Below, piece after piece: positions 31,833 to 45,000 of a stretch of 64,000 nt of DNA (its first letter is position 1; each line of letters opens with the position of its first letter). Below the pieces are notes generated by a model. That model was not told the DNA's origin, searched no databases, and worked only from the letters and a program-made list of their open reading frames with translations. A program made the translations under genes and the position numbers. The stretch covers positions 9,777,577 to 9,841,576 of the forward strand of contig NW_004624776.1 of the NCBI RefSeq assembly GCF_000247695.1. Direction: 5' to 3'. The stretch is from Heterocephalus glaber (Eukaryota; Chordata; Mammalia; Rodentia; Bathyergidae).

Positions 31833-33599
31833 CTTCTATGCTAAGGACCTCTGGCATCTCAGCTTTGTTTAGCATGTGCCTGTGTTGAATCCAGTTTTGC
31901 AAAATAGTAAAAACCACATCTGTCTTCATGAGTTGAGCCTAGACATATAAAGGTAGCATGCTGATATCCTAGGAGCAGATGCACAATCTGTTCCTTCACA
32001 TGTTCCTGAATTACTTGTAGCTAGGAATTGGCAAAGTTTCTAAATTCTTTAATACATTTTAGGTTTCTCTGGTTTTGGCCTCTGGGAAGTATGCTGGGTT
32101 AACACTACCTATGGTGTTGGAAACAAAGAGACCTGTCTGTAGCAAGAAAGGAACTTCCTTTTTCTGGCAAATTGACCTCCTTGGAGAAAAACCTCTTAAC
32201 AGACAAAGAAACACTTTCCTTCTGGATGAACAAACTGCATCCTCAGTCATATTCCCACTTAATTCTCGGGATACGACTGTACTAATGAATGTTCCAACTT
32301 TAACACAATAGATGTGATAGAGCAGTGACTTCAAGAGCTGTCTTGACTCTGGAGACTCAAGATTCTGATTTTTGCTGAGAATACCCGTAATAAATGAGAT
32401 CCATTAGGTTACTGTAGCTTGATTTTGGGATGTGAACTCTTTACTTACTTGAACACCCCCCACCCCGCCCCCACCTCAACCTCCCCAGTGCTGTTAGCAG
32501 CAGCCATCCTAGAATCCTGATGTTTTCTTAGTCTGGTTACCCAGAACCTTACTTTGAAATAGCCTGTGATTTCACGTGAACAAACAGGATAGCTAGATTA
32601 TAACTGTTTGCCTGAGGCAGTTAGACTTCCTACAGTCACTGCCTAACCCATCTCAGTCAGGTAACTATGGCCCCAGTGTCCTCGAGAACTTGTTTCCTGT
32701 AACACCCACTGCCTAATATCAATTACTCATTCAGAGACCTGAATGAAGGCAACAAAGTGTACTCATTTTAAGCAGAAAGGACTTTACTAGGATAATACTA
32801 GAGGCTCATAGCTTCAGTGAAAAACCAAGGAGCAGGCTAAGGAAGCAATTAACAGCCAAAGGAGCTCCACGGAGAAAGAAGCAGAAACCACAGCAGTGAT
32901 GATCTGGCACACGGTGGGCACTGCTTGTGCCGGCAACGAGGTCGCCCTGGCCTCCTTCTGCTGCAGACGCTGGCTTCCCTATGTCATATGCCTGCCCCGC
33001 ACAGGACCGAGGAGCAGAAAAGGCAGCCAATACATTCTTCCCTCTTAAAAACCTAGAGAGAGAGGCAGATACTGTCTCCCCAAGACACACAATGTATTTC
33101 TCTTCAGAATTCAAGATGCTATTAGAAAGTAAGGGTGGACCCAGACAGCCAAAAATAAATGACTACATTTTAAAACCTGGAAGTTGAACTAGAAGGTAAT
33201 GTAGCTCATCTTAGCTGTCTTTCCTCAAAGCTAAACTTGTAGGTACTCATTTTTTACTAAGAGAAGAGAAAGCCTACTTCCTAAAATGATCATTTGGGCT
33301 GTGATCTTTTAACTTTGTGAAAAACAAACAAGAAAATAAAATTTAAAAAAATAATAATACAGATCCTTCAAGATAATACTGACAAAAAGTTAATAGGTTA
33401 TTGTCACAGAATATTATCCAATATTGATTATAGCATAATTATAATTTTTGCATTTTGAAAATTGCTAGAAATAAAAAAAAATAGTGAAGTGTATTTTCCC
33501 TGCCTTTTCTACATTCTGGTTTAAAATGAATTCATCCTCCTGGGTAAGCAAACAGTAGTTAACAGGAAGTTCCTCTTTCAGGAAAATGAAGAAATGACA

Positions 33600-35235
33600 A
33601 ATTTAGAATCACCATTTTGCAACCCATTATATACAAATGGATCTATGCATTTGTGTACTATCACAAAATGAAAGATAGGCATAAGGTGTTTGATGGAGGA
33701 ACATCCCCCTTTACAAAGTGATCTTTCCAAAAGGAATGTACCTGAACCCCATCAAGACTAAAGATTCAACTAGCAATTCATATGGAATACCAGAAGGGGA
33801 ACATGTTCAAATTTGTTGCAAAGATGCAAACAGCAAAATCTAGACTGTGGGAAACTGCACAGGCAAGGTGATTTTTTTCAACAACAGGCAAGAAAAAGAG
33901 ATGGGGGTGGAAGCCATGAGACAGCTGGAATAAAATCCAATCACAATGTGTGGATCTTACATGGATCCCAATTCAAACAAAACACACAAATTATACCACC
34001 CAAATTTGAACACTGTGCGTTTGATTACAGGGAGTTAAGTTAGATATAATAATACCATGGTTATGTTAGTGCTACAAACTGAAATGTTGAAAGGTCTAGA
34101 AATAGACATTATAGACAATGACTTAGATATAATGTCTAGAATTTTGTTCAAAATAACTGTGAGGGAAAACAGGTGAAAAATATAAGACTGGCCACGAGTA
34201 TATTATTGAAGCTAGATAATGACATAAGGTTATCTTTTATTTTTCTAACTAGTGTTAGATATTTGAAAATTTCCACATAAAAAGCTTACAAGAACAAATG
34301 CACACCACTTCCTATGCCTTTTCCATTTCCTCTGTCATCTCTGAAATCTTCAAACTTAGTGCCTTTGAAGCTGCGATATGGAAGAGAGCAAGACCCACTG
34401 CCTGCCCGATCTCCCCTCCACATTCTACTTCTGGGGTCTGGAGAACATCAGAAGAGTTAAGGTCAGCAGCTGTTCCCCTCATGGATGATGTGGTATTTCT
34501 AGGACTATGATACCTAAAATATCTCAGTAATATTTAGTATTCTGTGAAATAATAGTAATGCTAAAAATTAAATTTAGCACTTTCACACGAATGTAATTTT
34601 CTTTTTAAATTGAAGGTCTATCTTCTTTAAAATGATTAGGTTGAGAGCATACAAAGGGTATTGATAGAAATAAATTATAAAACATTAAATATGAATCCAT
34701 GAGTCCTTCAGGATATTTTAGAAAGAGGTAGAGAAATGTGGGGAAACTTTATAAAAACTTGTTAGCCAATACAAAGTAGAAGAAATAATAAAGTATGATT
34801 TTGCAGAACTCTCTTGACCCTAAGACCCTATAAGTGATTCAGGCAGATTTTTCAGATACTAAAAACATTTGAGTGACAGTTCTTGGGGAACAGGATATAC
34901 ACAAGATCTCAAGGTACTACTTCTTAGATTACTGATTACAAAAGGAAAACTATTTTTATAATGGAACATTCTGGTAGTCATCTCCTGTTAACCAAGTGAT
35001 CAAACTTAGCATCACCAGTGGGTGGGACAACTGTGTGTGACTCCTGCTGAGACATAGTACCTACTGGCAAATTTGTGGACTTCTTGACAAAAATGTTTAT
35101 CCTCAATCTAGTCATGAGTAAGTAAGACCGTATAACAACTGGTGAATTTACATGAAGGTCACATGGGTGTATTTCGTATTGGTTTTCCACATTTTCTCTA
35201 AGTTTCAAATTTTTAAAATAAAAAGTTGGTTAAAA
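33600..35235. repeat. Probable old repeats, family uncertain
   Basis: Two stretches (about 33650-34290 and 34960-35235) end alike, in ATTTGAAAATTTCCACATAAAAAG and TTTCAAATTTTTAAAATAAAAAG forms, as do several old interspersed repeats. I cannot name the family. Confidence 0.3.
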
Positions 35236-35246
35236 AAAAACTTACT

Positions 35247-35329
35247 GGGGCTGGGGATTTAGCTCAGCGGCACTGCAGCTACCTTGTAAGCACAAGGTTG
35301 TGAGCTCGATCCCTGGTACCAAAAAAAAA
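35247..35329 (+). repeat. ID SINE
   Basis: GGGGCTGGGGATTTAGCTCA start, CTCGATCCCTGGTACC end and A tail. Confidence 0.9.
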
Positions 35330-35387
35330 TTTAAGTTTTAAAAGATTTCTATATAGAACAGAAAACAAATAAAAAAGTGTGATGTTA

Positions 35388-35469
35388 GGGCCGGAGATTT
35401 AGTTCAGTGGGGCTGCACCTGCCTGGCAAGTGCAAGGTCCTAAGGTCGATCCCCGGTTCTGAAAAAAAA
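35388..35469 (+). repeat. ID SINE, tandem neighbour
   Basis: A second forward ID begins about 60 bases after the previous one ends. It has a slightly diverged 3' end (CCCCGGTTCTG). Confidence 0.88.
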
Positions 35470-36012
35470 GGCTGATATTAAGTTTTGGGTTAAAATCAAT
35501 TAAATCTCTCCAAAAATAAATGAGTAGACAAAGTTAACGCAGGATTCTACCTGATCACCCACTGACCCAAAAGCCTTATCCCCTATGCAACCTCTATTTT
35601 GTCACAGCAGTGAACAATATAGCTCCTATCCCTGTCTCCATGAGGTCATGACACCAAAAAGAAGCACAAAGACAAAGCAGAGCTGACAAATCACTTCTAC
35701 TAGCTCCAGAAATAAATTCAAGATCTGGAAGCAAATACTAAACTTTCAAAGTTGATTTTTCACCTTTAAAAGAAAAATCTTGAAAGTCTCATACTTTATT
35801 TAATCTAGAGAGGAAAAAAAAAGGAACCCGAGGAAATTCTGAAAAACATTATATTCTGACTCTTTAACACTTAAAGATCTATAATAAATTGAAAGTATAG
35901 GTTTTTAATGAAGGATTTATTAAACATGAAGGAACCTGAATTTAAATTTTGAAATCATGAATTAAGCAAGTCCAATAAAATATCAGCATTTTTTGGTTTT
36001 AAAATAGCTAGT

Positions 36013-36086
36013 GGGCCAGGGATGTAGCTCAGTGGCTCAAGGACCTGAGTTCGATTCCTGGTACAGAAAAAAAAATTTTTTTAATT
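36013..36086 (+). repeat. ID SINE lacking its middle, with 11-base target duplication
   Basis: AAATAGCTAGT occurs at 36002-36012 and 36087-36097. About 30 bases between the A box and the AAGGACC segment are missing. Confidence 0.87.
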
Positions 36087-36216
36087 AAATAGCTAGTCCA
36101 AATTTGGTTAATATATATTTTCATGTATTTGAAAAAACATACTTATCCAATTGTTGGTTCCAATAGATTACATACCACATAATCATTCAAGTTTTATGAG
36201 CTATTTTACATTCTCT

Positions 36217-36300
36217 GGGCTCAAACTTGGGATCCTTTTGTCTCAGCCTCCCCGAGTACTGGGATTACAGGCATGTGCCACCACACTCACCTGTCTTTCA
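36217..36300 (-). repeat. Partial B1 SINE
   Basis: CTGGGATTACAGGCATGTGC and TCTCAGCCTCCCCGAGTACT on the plus strand mark a reversed B1 fragment. Confidence 0.75.
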
Positions 36301-37759
36301 CATTCTTGAATGTCTGCATTCAAAGAGATAATAAAATGCAGGAGATGAAGGGGCTGTTATTTGGCTAACCTCCTAAAAGAGAGGTAATACCCACAGCAAA
36401 GGGTGAAAATAATGCAAAGTGTAAACCTATTGTTTACATGCCACATGTGCAGAGGATGTAGAGGCCACTCCATGGTGTGCGTTTATTATGTCAAACCAGC
36501 ACTTCTAAAACCCACCAACTCCTTTATTCTCATATATATTACGAAGTCAAATATAGCAGTAGGTTGAACCCCCTTTGGACATGCTCTCTGCTAATCATTT
36601 AGGGTTTATAAATTTTAATCAAGTACTGATACTGTGTTAAGAAGCTTGGACCTTCCAACCACATCTACCCTCACCCTCCAGGAAAAGGAGACAGATCGGA
36701 AATTGAGTTAATAATTGATCATGACTATATGAAGAGGCTTCCATAAAAATCTGATAGATTTCAGAACTTCAGGTTGGTAAACATGTGGAGGGAGCTGTGT
36801 CTAGGGAAGATAGGAGCCCCAAGCCTCTTTTCCCAAACACCTTCTCTTATGTGTCTCTTCCATGTGGCTATCCAAATATCTTTTGAAATGCCCTTTATAA
36901 TAAATGGGTAAATGTATTTTCCTTAATTCTGTGAGCTATCTTAGCAAATCACTGAGCCCAAGCAAGGGGGTCGGTCATATGTACCGCAATTTACAGTGAA
37001 TCCATCAGAATGTTCCTATTACAAAGGTAAAGCAAACTAAAAAGGAAAGAAATTATGTAAATCAAACATTCTCCACTCTGGAGAACTTTCCAAAAATATA
37101 CTTCCTGGAACCCAGGTATAATCCTATTGAATTTCTGAGCTTCAGATCCTGATATGAAAATTTCCTCAAAAGGATTGCCAGTTAATTCTTACATGCATCC
37201 AGCGATGAGGTTTACTGGTATAATTACAAAGACAGTAAACAAGGAAAAGGAGAGAAATAAAAAGATCACCCCAAAGTGAAGTGTAATTTAAGACTATGGT
37301 TTCTAAATTTACAATGTCAGATTTTTCCATTTAAATTATACTTCTTAATTTCATAGTACCCCCTACTGGTCGGGAAAGGAATCTATTATTCCCAGAACTA
37401 AGGCACAGAAATCTCCAACTTGTTTTAAATACAGTACATCTAAAAATAATCAATGAGTGAGTTTTTGTTTTTTTCTCATTTAAGTATAAAGTGCCCTGGC
37501 AAACACTGTGTTGGCAAAGACAAAGCTTAATTACAATAGAGCAAAAGAGATTTTTCTTTTCAAAATTTGACTTATTCCAAGGTTCAACAGACTTTGCATT
37601 CCTGACATTTTGAACTAGATAATTTCTGGTTGCAGGGAGAAAACTGTACATGTGATCTAGAATATTATTAATATTTTAAGCTGTAAAAGATTGTTCTAAT
37701 ATAAATTATGAATTTTTAAAATCATTTTTAGTGTCTTCACTTTGTCACATGATCACGTA

Positions 37760-37890
37760 TCTATGCCTGTGCGCTCACTGTAGGGCGTTCAGCAGTGTTC
37801 TTGGCTTCTACCCACTGGATGACAGTAGCAGCCCACCTCTGAAGCTGTGATACCAAAAATGTCTCTTGATGCTGTCAAATGTGATAAATC
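37760..37890 (+). mobile_element. MER20-like hAT fragment
   Basis: CTTCTACCCACTGGATGACA then TACCAAAAATGTCTCTTGAT follows the MER20 order. Confidence 0.55.
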
Positions 37891-38417
37891 AATAATTTAC
37901 CTGATAAAAATATGCCTTAAAAATTAAAATCAAAATATAATTCAGAAGTAGTGAAAGATAATCCTTTCACTAATGTTCTAAAAAAACTTTTATATACCAG
38001 GTTCACAAAGAATATAAGAAAAAGTAATCATGGTAAACATTCATTTACATAATTATGGAATTTGTTTATGGATGCATAGTATGTTTATGAATATTTGAAT
38101 CACTTTTAAAAATTTAAGTATCTTGTGATATACAAATTAAGAATAAGGAAAAGTGAGTTTTATTTTGACAGTGTTGCCTGGTAATAAATTAAGTACATAT
38201 TAAGTTTATGAAGTACAGCTGTTAAGTCTACATCTGCTGGTGGCTTTTTCACTTTAAAGACCAAAATCAAAACCTCTGAACTTTTCAACAAGATAGGATC
38301 AAAGTAGAGCTATAATTGTAAATACAAGCAATATAGCAAACATTATTCTAATAAGCTACACAAAAACATAACAAACATCTACTATACTCAATTTTAAGCG
38401 CTGCCACTGAAATCAAT

Positions 38418-38574
38418 TACAGTGGTACCTTGGTTTATGCACTTAATTTGTTTTACGATTTTGGAAAAGAGAGCTGCAGGGCCATGGTTGTGTCTGTCAT
38501 TGAATGCGGAGTTTGTGAACAGAAGTAAAATTCTGCTAAACACTTTTGCATTCATGAACCAAGGTATTACTGTA
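38418..38574. mobile_element. Short TA-flanked MITE with terminal inverted repeats
   Basis: The left end TACAGTGGTACCTTGGTTTA and the right end, on the other strand, TACAGTAATACCTTGGTTCA are near-matching inverted repeats starting at TA. The element is about 157 bases with no coding capacity, as in Tc1/mariner-type MITEs. It lies close to the POMP 3' end. Confidence 0.7.
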
Positions 38575-38580
38575 TATATG

Positions 38581-38586
38581 TTTATT
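38581..38586 (-). terminator. POMP: Candidate POMP polyadenylation signal
   Basis: The minus strand reads AATAAA about 370 bases past the POMP stop, just before a short inverted-repeat element. A second AATAAA lies at 38159-38164. Which one is used cannot be told from sequence. Confidence 0.3.
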
Positions 38587-38952
38587 CTAATACTACCAGA
38601 AAGTGTGTAGGCTCAAATACTGATAATGGTCATTTAAAATTCAAGAGATAGAATACCTAGAAAGTAGGTGAGCTGGAACCTCTGGAAAATTTTCTGATAT
38701 TCACTGGAAACAGTTTTTGAAAGATAGGGAAAGCTACTGTTTTACTACAAATTAGGAGCTTCGAAATCATCTACCTTTAGTCCTTTCAACTGTTGCAGAG
38801 CCACAATCCAAAGACTCAAATAATTTCAAATCATCACTAATATTATTAAGCAGAAATTCTATGTCAGTACTTTTAATGTTGTGTACATCAAACTATAACA
38901 AAAGACAGCTATCACAAGATGCAGCCCCTCTGCTTCATGATCAGCACATGTA

Positions 38953-39020
38953 TCACAGTAAACCAAGTTTATATTCCACCATCAAGTGTGGTTCCCCCAT
39001 GAGTTCACTTTGTGATGGAT
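38953..39020 (-). CDS. POMP: POMP exon 6 (residues 120-141 and stop)
   Basis: The acceptor TTTGTTTTCAG ends at 39021 and the TGA stop is at 38953-38955. It encodes [18 protein letters not shown] then LGLL. The 3' UTR continues toward lower coordinates. Confidence 0.96.
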
Positions 39021-42000
39021 CTGAAAACAAACAAAAAAACATTTTAGAAGATTCTCAAAAGAAAAAAAAATTCAATTTAATTCTTACATGAAAATCTAGA
39101 ACAGTCAAAATTAATCTAAAGTGACAGAAAACAGACCTATGGTTGCCTGGGGCTGGAGGTGGGGGACTGACTGCAAAGGGACCAAGGAAAGCATTCTCAA
39201 TCTTGATTAAGGAGATTCAGCTTTATGCATTTGTTAAAACTCACAGAACTGTACAACTAAAACTGGGTGCAGCAGATAGCCTGTCAATTACATCTTAATA
39301 TAGTTGATTTTAAAAGAAAAACATAGATTTGAAAAAGTTCTTTTTCAAGGTTCTGAAGTTTTCCAATGGCTTCTTGGATGACTCTGGGAATAATCGCAAT
39401 CTAAGTTGCAATGATGTTTTATCTGTATAGCTGTCCACTCTATTGCATATACACAAACAAATCAGAATTTTAAAGCAATAAAACTTTAAAAAATCTTTAC
39501 GCCCTGTTTATAGATGAGTCAGATAAAGTCTTATTTTAACCGTCATTTCACATCAAAAGAGTTTCCCAAATCACTATCAACAGAAAGCTCTCTGAAGACA
39601 AAGCCTTTGCCTTCTACTCCTCAAACTGGTCTAAAAACAGAATAAAACCAAATGAGTTTATAAAAATGAATCTACATTACAAAAGTGACTACCAACAGTA
39701 ACAGTTCAATATAGCCAACATGGATGTTTCCTCTCTAGATCTTCTAAGAGATTGGAAATTATTATCACAACAGTTCAGCAGTTGATATGCTCATTTGTCA
39801 GCCCACAAAACAGCCTTCACAACAACTGATACTGCAATAATTATTAACAATAAACTCCTGTGCATGTAACAGGCATGCAAAATCTAAACTTTAAAAAAGA
39901 TGCCTGCATGAGTACAAAGAATAGGCAAAGATGTATAGGCACTGCTTTGTTATCAAGTAAAAAAAAAAAAAAAAAAGAGATCCATCAATACATACATATC
40001 TTACATAGATATGCAGTATGATAGAAATTGTGCTAAAAAACAAACACAAAGCAATGCCAAATATTTTCTGAATATATATATATTTGTACATACACACAGT
40101 AAAAAAGTCTGGAACAGCACAGAGCAGGTAACTAAGGAATGAAGAAGAGAAATGGGAACAGGGTAATCATGAGGAATCTGAGTTTTAGTAGTAAAGTTAG
40201 ATTTTTGAGCAGAGGTTATACTTATTTAACTACAACTTTCTAAAGCTACTTTTTTAAGCTTCTGACTTTCTTTATAAACAATGTGTTTCCAAGTGCACCA
40301 ATACAGTACAATACAAAATCAAGGTATGTAGATTGCAGGTCTAGTATAGGTTGTGCCACAAGTTCATTGTGATACTGAGGGGAACAAGTCCCTTGGTGAC
40401 CCTCAGTTTACTTATCTTAAAGTACTAGGACTGGAGTGAGTGAAAAGTGCCTTTCTACACCAAGAAAAAGTCCGTTTTGACTTTCCTAGTGCCCTCTTTG
40501 CAAAATGTGAAGAATATTCTAGGTCAAGCACTTCAGTGAAGAGCAAGGAAAAACTGTCATCCTCAATAATTCACACAGTGCTCGGATACAAAGGGGAAAC
40601 CATCCGAGTGCAGTGTAGCAGTTCCAAAAGTCATCTATGCAAACGGGATCTTTCCAGCTAGGATTTACCTTACACAGATCTAAGAAATAAACAATAAAAG
40701 ATTTTCACAAGGTAGCTAGTGACCTTGTAAACATGATGTTATATGACATCACATTTCTACTTAAAACCATTCAATGGTTTTGAGTTGCATTTTTAATAAA
40801 TTACAGACTTCTATTTGTGGTCTACCAGCCCTGCTTTATCTGTTTTCCGTCTAGCTTTTCAACCTCATCTTATTCCACTCTCTACTTTGCTCAGAACACC
40901 CCAGCCACAAAACATTTTTTATAGTGCTCTTCTATGTGTTGGGAAACAATTCTCAATTGGTCTCACAATTCTACAACTTCTGGGAATAGAGACATTGCCT
41001 TTGCTCTGGTCTATCTGTTCAAGGCTATTTCTTTTATTTTTTTTAGTGTTTTAAAAACTTCCATTTTAACATCTAATACAATTCAAATTTTAAGAAACAC
41101 TGCACACAAAAAAATAAGATTTAGTATAAAAATATATTATAACACCCTTTCCCCACCAGGCCCTCCACTCCCACCCTCATGAGCCCCCCTCTATTTGTAT
41201 GCGGAAATATTTGAAGACTAAGGGTACAAATTAGTTTTACCTCCAGTAGTCAAGGCTGTTTCTAAAGTGAACAGCCCCTGAAGACAGGAAGATAAAGACA
41301 GGCAGATTTACTGCCCATCATAAAATTTAGGTGCCCTGAACATGAACTCTCCTGAAACAAAATACACCATATGTGCATGTAGCACCTGATCCTCCACTTG
41401 TGGTGTCTTGTACGAAAAGTGGCTCAGGGAACCAATAGAAATGTTGGTACTCTCTGGTTACTAGGATTGCTTGCTGTGAATACTAAAATGTCTTCTGTCT
41501 CCAGGAATCTCGATTCTTCCACCAGCATCCATTAAACCATGGTAGGCTAATTTTTCACCTTGTAAGGGGTAAGATTTCTAACCTTCTGATTTCTTTAGCT
41601 GTTAGTTTATAGACAGATAATGATGAAACAAGTCATCCTTCTACTTTCATCTAAACTAATTCAAGTATATTTCAGGAATCAACTTATATGTCCTATTCCC
41701 AGAGGTACCTACCTTTCCTAACCCAACATCTTTTTATTCCCAATAATTATCACAATTTATATACATTTTTCTGTTTATAACATCTGCCTCTACCACTAGC
41801 AAGCAGATGTTTATTTTACCACTGTATATTCAGAGCCTAACCCAGTGGTTAACACATAATATTTGACTGAATAAATACTCAAAAGCTCATTTCTTTACAC
41901 AGAATTACAGAAGATTTTAAACAAATGTATTTTTATAACTAAATAAATGTTAAGAATATACAGGCCTAAACTATCACCTCACTCCTTTTAAAAGCACTTG

Positions 42001-45000
42001 GGAATCTCGGGTTTTCCTGAATTTGAGAAGTTCCCTCAGGAAAGATTCCCAAGGAGGCTCACTAGACTTCTGTTGTGTTCACAGCATTTCCTTACCAGAC
42101 ATTAGCAGCCAAGCACAACTTATAAAACTTAATCCTGTTAGGTTTTTGTGTTTCTCCTGCACTGGTGGCACTTAATGGGCAAAGGGAGTACGTAGGCCCG
42201 GATTATATTTGTTTATCTTCCTCAGGTCCACAAATAATAGAGAATGCTGCATGCATTGTTCTTACTTAAAAGTCACTTATCTCGTGAATGATACATTTTT
42301 TGAAGGAATTTTGTTAAGAATGACAGGGTTGTCTTTCCTACTTATCATTTATAGTAACACAAAAAATCATTTTGAGAGGACTATTTTTTAAAGAACATGT
42401 TTATCTTATTGTTTGCAATCATTTTAAAAACTGGTCCCAAAAATGCTGTGAATAGTGAAACAGTTCTGTTGTAAACCACTCTAGGAACGGGGTAGTAGGC
42501 TGACACATGCGACTTGACGCTCAGGATATGGACTAAATGACTACTCTAACTTGGAGGAAAGGATTACAGTCTCAGAATTATTCATAAATAATCTTCAGTT
42601 TTAAAAAGTTAAAGAACAGTTATTAAGATTTGTCTTACTGCTGTGAATGAAGACCAAGTGAGTTCAACTGGCTGTACATTCCACAAGGACAAGGACTGTT
42701 TTGCTTGTTGCTGTCACCAAGCCTATAAGGCTCGGTAAAAAGATGCTGAGTGATACTTACCATTGAGAATATCTTTAAATCCGATAGTCTCATCATTACC
42801 CCTCAAAATATCCAATGAAAGGTTTGAGCTTGAAAGAAATGGAAGACGCTGAACCTTTGGGAAAAGAGGAAAGGGCAAGATTAGAAAAAAAAAAAGGAGG
42901 AGAAAGAAAAGTAAAAAGGCTTAAGATGTGATAAGCATTTATGTACCAATTTCCCAAGATGAAGGTAATTATTATAACATATATGCACAAGTTAAAAAAA
43001 GAAAAAAACCAAAACATCTAATCTAATTTCATGCTTTCACTCTTAAAAAATTCAAAAAATGAGTAAAATGGCAATTTAACCAGGGTGAGGGATGGGGATC
43101 AGTTTATCTTTTTGATACAAACTAAGTTTTTAAAAGTTTCTCAAAATGTTTTTCAAAATATATTATAACACTGAAATTGTAGCTTGAATTAACACTTAAT
43201 AATCCCATCAATTCTGTATATATTTTGAAGCTTTCCTTCTGTCCAAGAAAAGTTACAAGACATACTACGTAGTGAAACAAAATACCAGAGCCCAACATGA
43301 GGCCTTCCCGATATATATACATGGGATGACTAAAACCTGAAGAAACTCCAATTCAATAAAAACGTTCTTCTACTTAGTAAATGATCACTTCATTTTGTAT
43401 GTTGTTTTGTACTGCTTATAGTACAAATATAAGGCATGAGCTTTTCAAACAGTAATGGCAACCAGAAATGCAAATCAAAATCACTTGAGAAGCCTTTAAA
43501 AACACCATGAATACTATTCTAAAACTAACATGATATCTATTTTTTTCAGTGTTAAATAAATATGCTGTAGACTGGGACCTAAGAACACAGTAGAGTGGAC
43601 AAAGTACAGGTTATGAAGACAGATTGAGCTGGATTCAAATTTAACCAATCACATGGCTTTATGCATGCAACCTGACCCATCCGTTTCAGTTTCTTCATCT
43701 GGAAAACTGGATAATACAACCTTTCTCTCAAAGCTGTACTGTGGTGTAAAGTATGTGTGCAGGAAAATCACTGGCACATAGTTGGTACTCATTAATGTAG
43801 CCCATCCAAATTTTTCAGTTTCTGTTCTTTGTTGGTTATCCAGCAGTTATAATTGAAGTCAATGAAGATAACTTTGGGTACTGCCAGAAGACTACCAAGA
43901 GTCATAGGTAGTCAGTAACTAAATGACAATAGGATTTAAAAAATAACCATACTTTGAGAATTTAAGACAGCAGTGATAATAAGATTCCACCCTTCCTGAT
44001 GCCAAAATGTATCCAGGCTAAAGATTTTCAACTTCTAATGTCCTGTAGAGTTACAGTATTTAAATCTTCACAGCATAAAAAAAATTTCTCTTAACTGTCA
44101 AGAAAAAAAAAAGGAAGTGAGGAGAAAGAGGAAGAAACAGAAATAGAAGCCTATAAATTAAACCATACAGTAATCCTGAGAAGGCATCAAAAGCAGGAAT
44201 GAGCAGGCAGTTGTTAAATATCTTGACAAACAAGAATTGCAAAAATAAAGGGATGAGGAAAAACTGGCTCAAAATTTTGGACAATAATTTTGGATTAAAC
44301 GGTATTACAAACCTAGGCTCCAAATACAAACTATATGTAGTTGAATCCAAAGCAACAGAGAAGACAAAAAAAGGAAAGCTAACATATATCACTTAATCTA
44401 ATCTTTAGAATAACCCTAGACTGCTCTTACCGCTCTCCACTTCACATTAGAAACACATCAATTAAAAAAATCTGAGGTTCAGAGAAGTCTTTGATGGTAC
44501 CAAGATTCACAGTCAAGTCAATCTGAGTTGAAGCTATGCTCTTTTTAGAGATTTATTCTTAGAAAAAGTACTCAAAGTGGCTTCTAGAATGACTAGCCAA
44601 TACAGCTGTAGTGTTATTTACTGAAAAAGATATAATTTTAGGTAGGTCAGAGAAAAAAACCCATTCTGGCATGGGCAAAACCAAAAGGTAAAAGAACATA
44701 ATTAGAAAACTGCAGATAGTTTAGTTGGGGTTTGGACTAGGTAGGAAACAAGAAGCCAATTCATAGAGCCACATTAAGGAGCAGGGTTTATCTTGAGTGC
44801 AAAGCTAGGGAAGTAACATAATCAATCTTGTGGTTTACAACCGTTTTTCTGGCTGGAGTACGAATAGTGGGATGAAAGGGCCGCTGAGGTGAGTGTTGCA
44901 GTAATCCTGACTGAGCATAGCAGAGTGAAAAGTAATGCAGCAGAAATGGTGAGACCAAGCAAGGGACTGGTTGTTTCGGTGGGGTGGGGAAGGAGCTGGA

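Larger units (their letters stand above)
23896..38952. other. Intergenic gap between convergent SLC46A3 and POMP
   Basis: No further gene is supported here. It holds the 3' UTRs of both genes plus hAT, MaLR and other LTRs, Tigger, MER5, L1, ID and B1 relics listed separately. Stretches such as 32330-33590 and 36300-37700 are unassigned; 32790-33110 is locally G+C-richer without a recognisable protein. Confidence 0.7.
39021..42760 (-). other. POMP: POMP intron 5
   Basis: A 3.7 kb intron with an old L1 3' end and an L2 end. From 39320 to 41750 I see no gene; a moderately balanced patch at 40430-40680 is unassigned. Confidence 0.85.
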
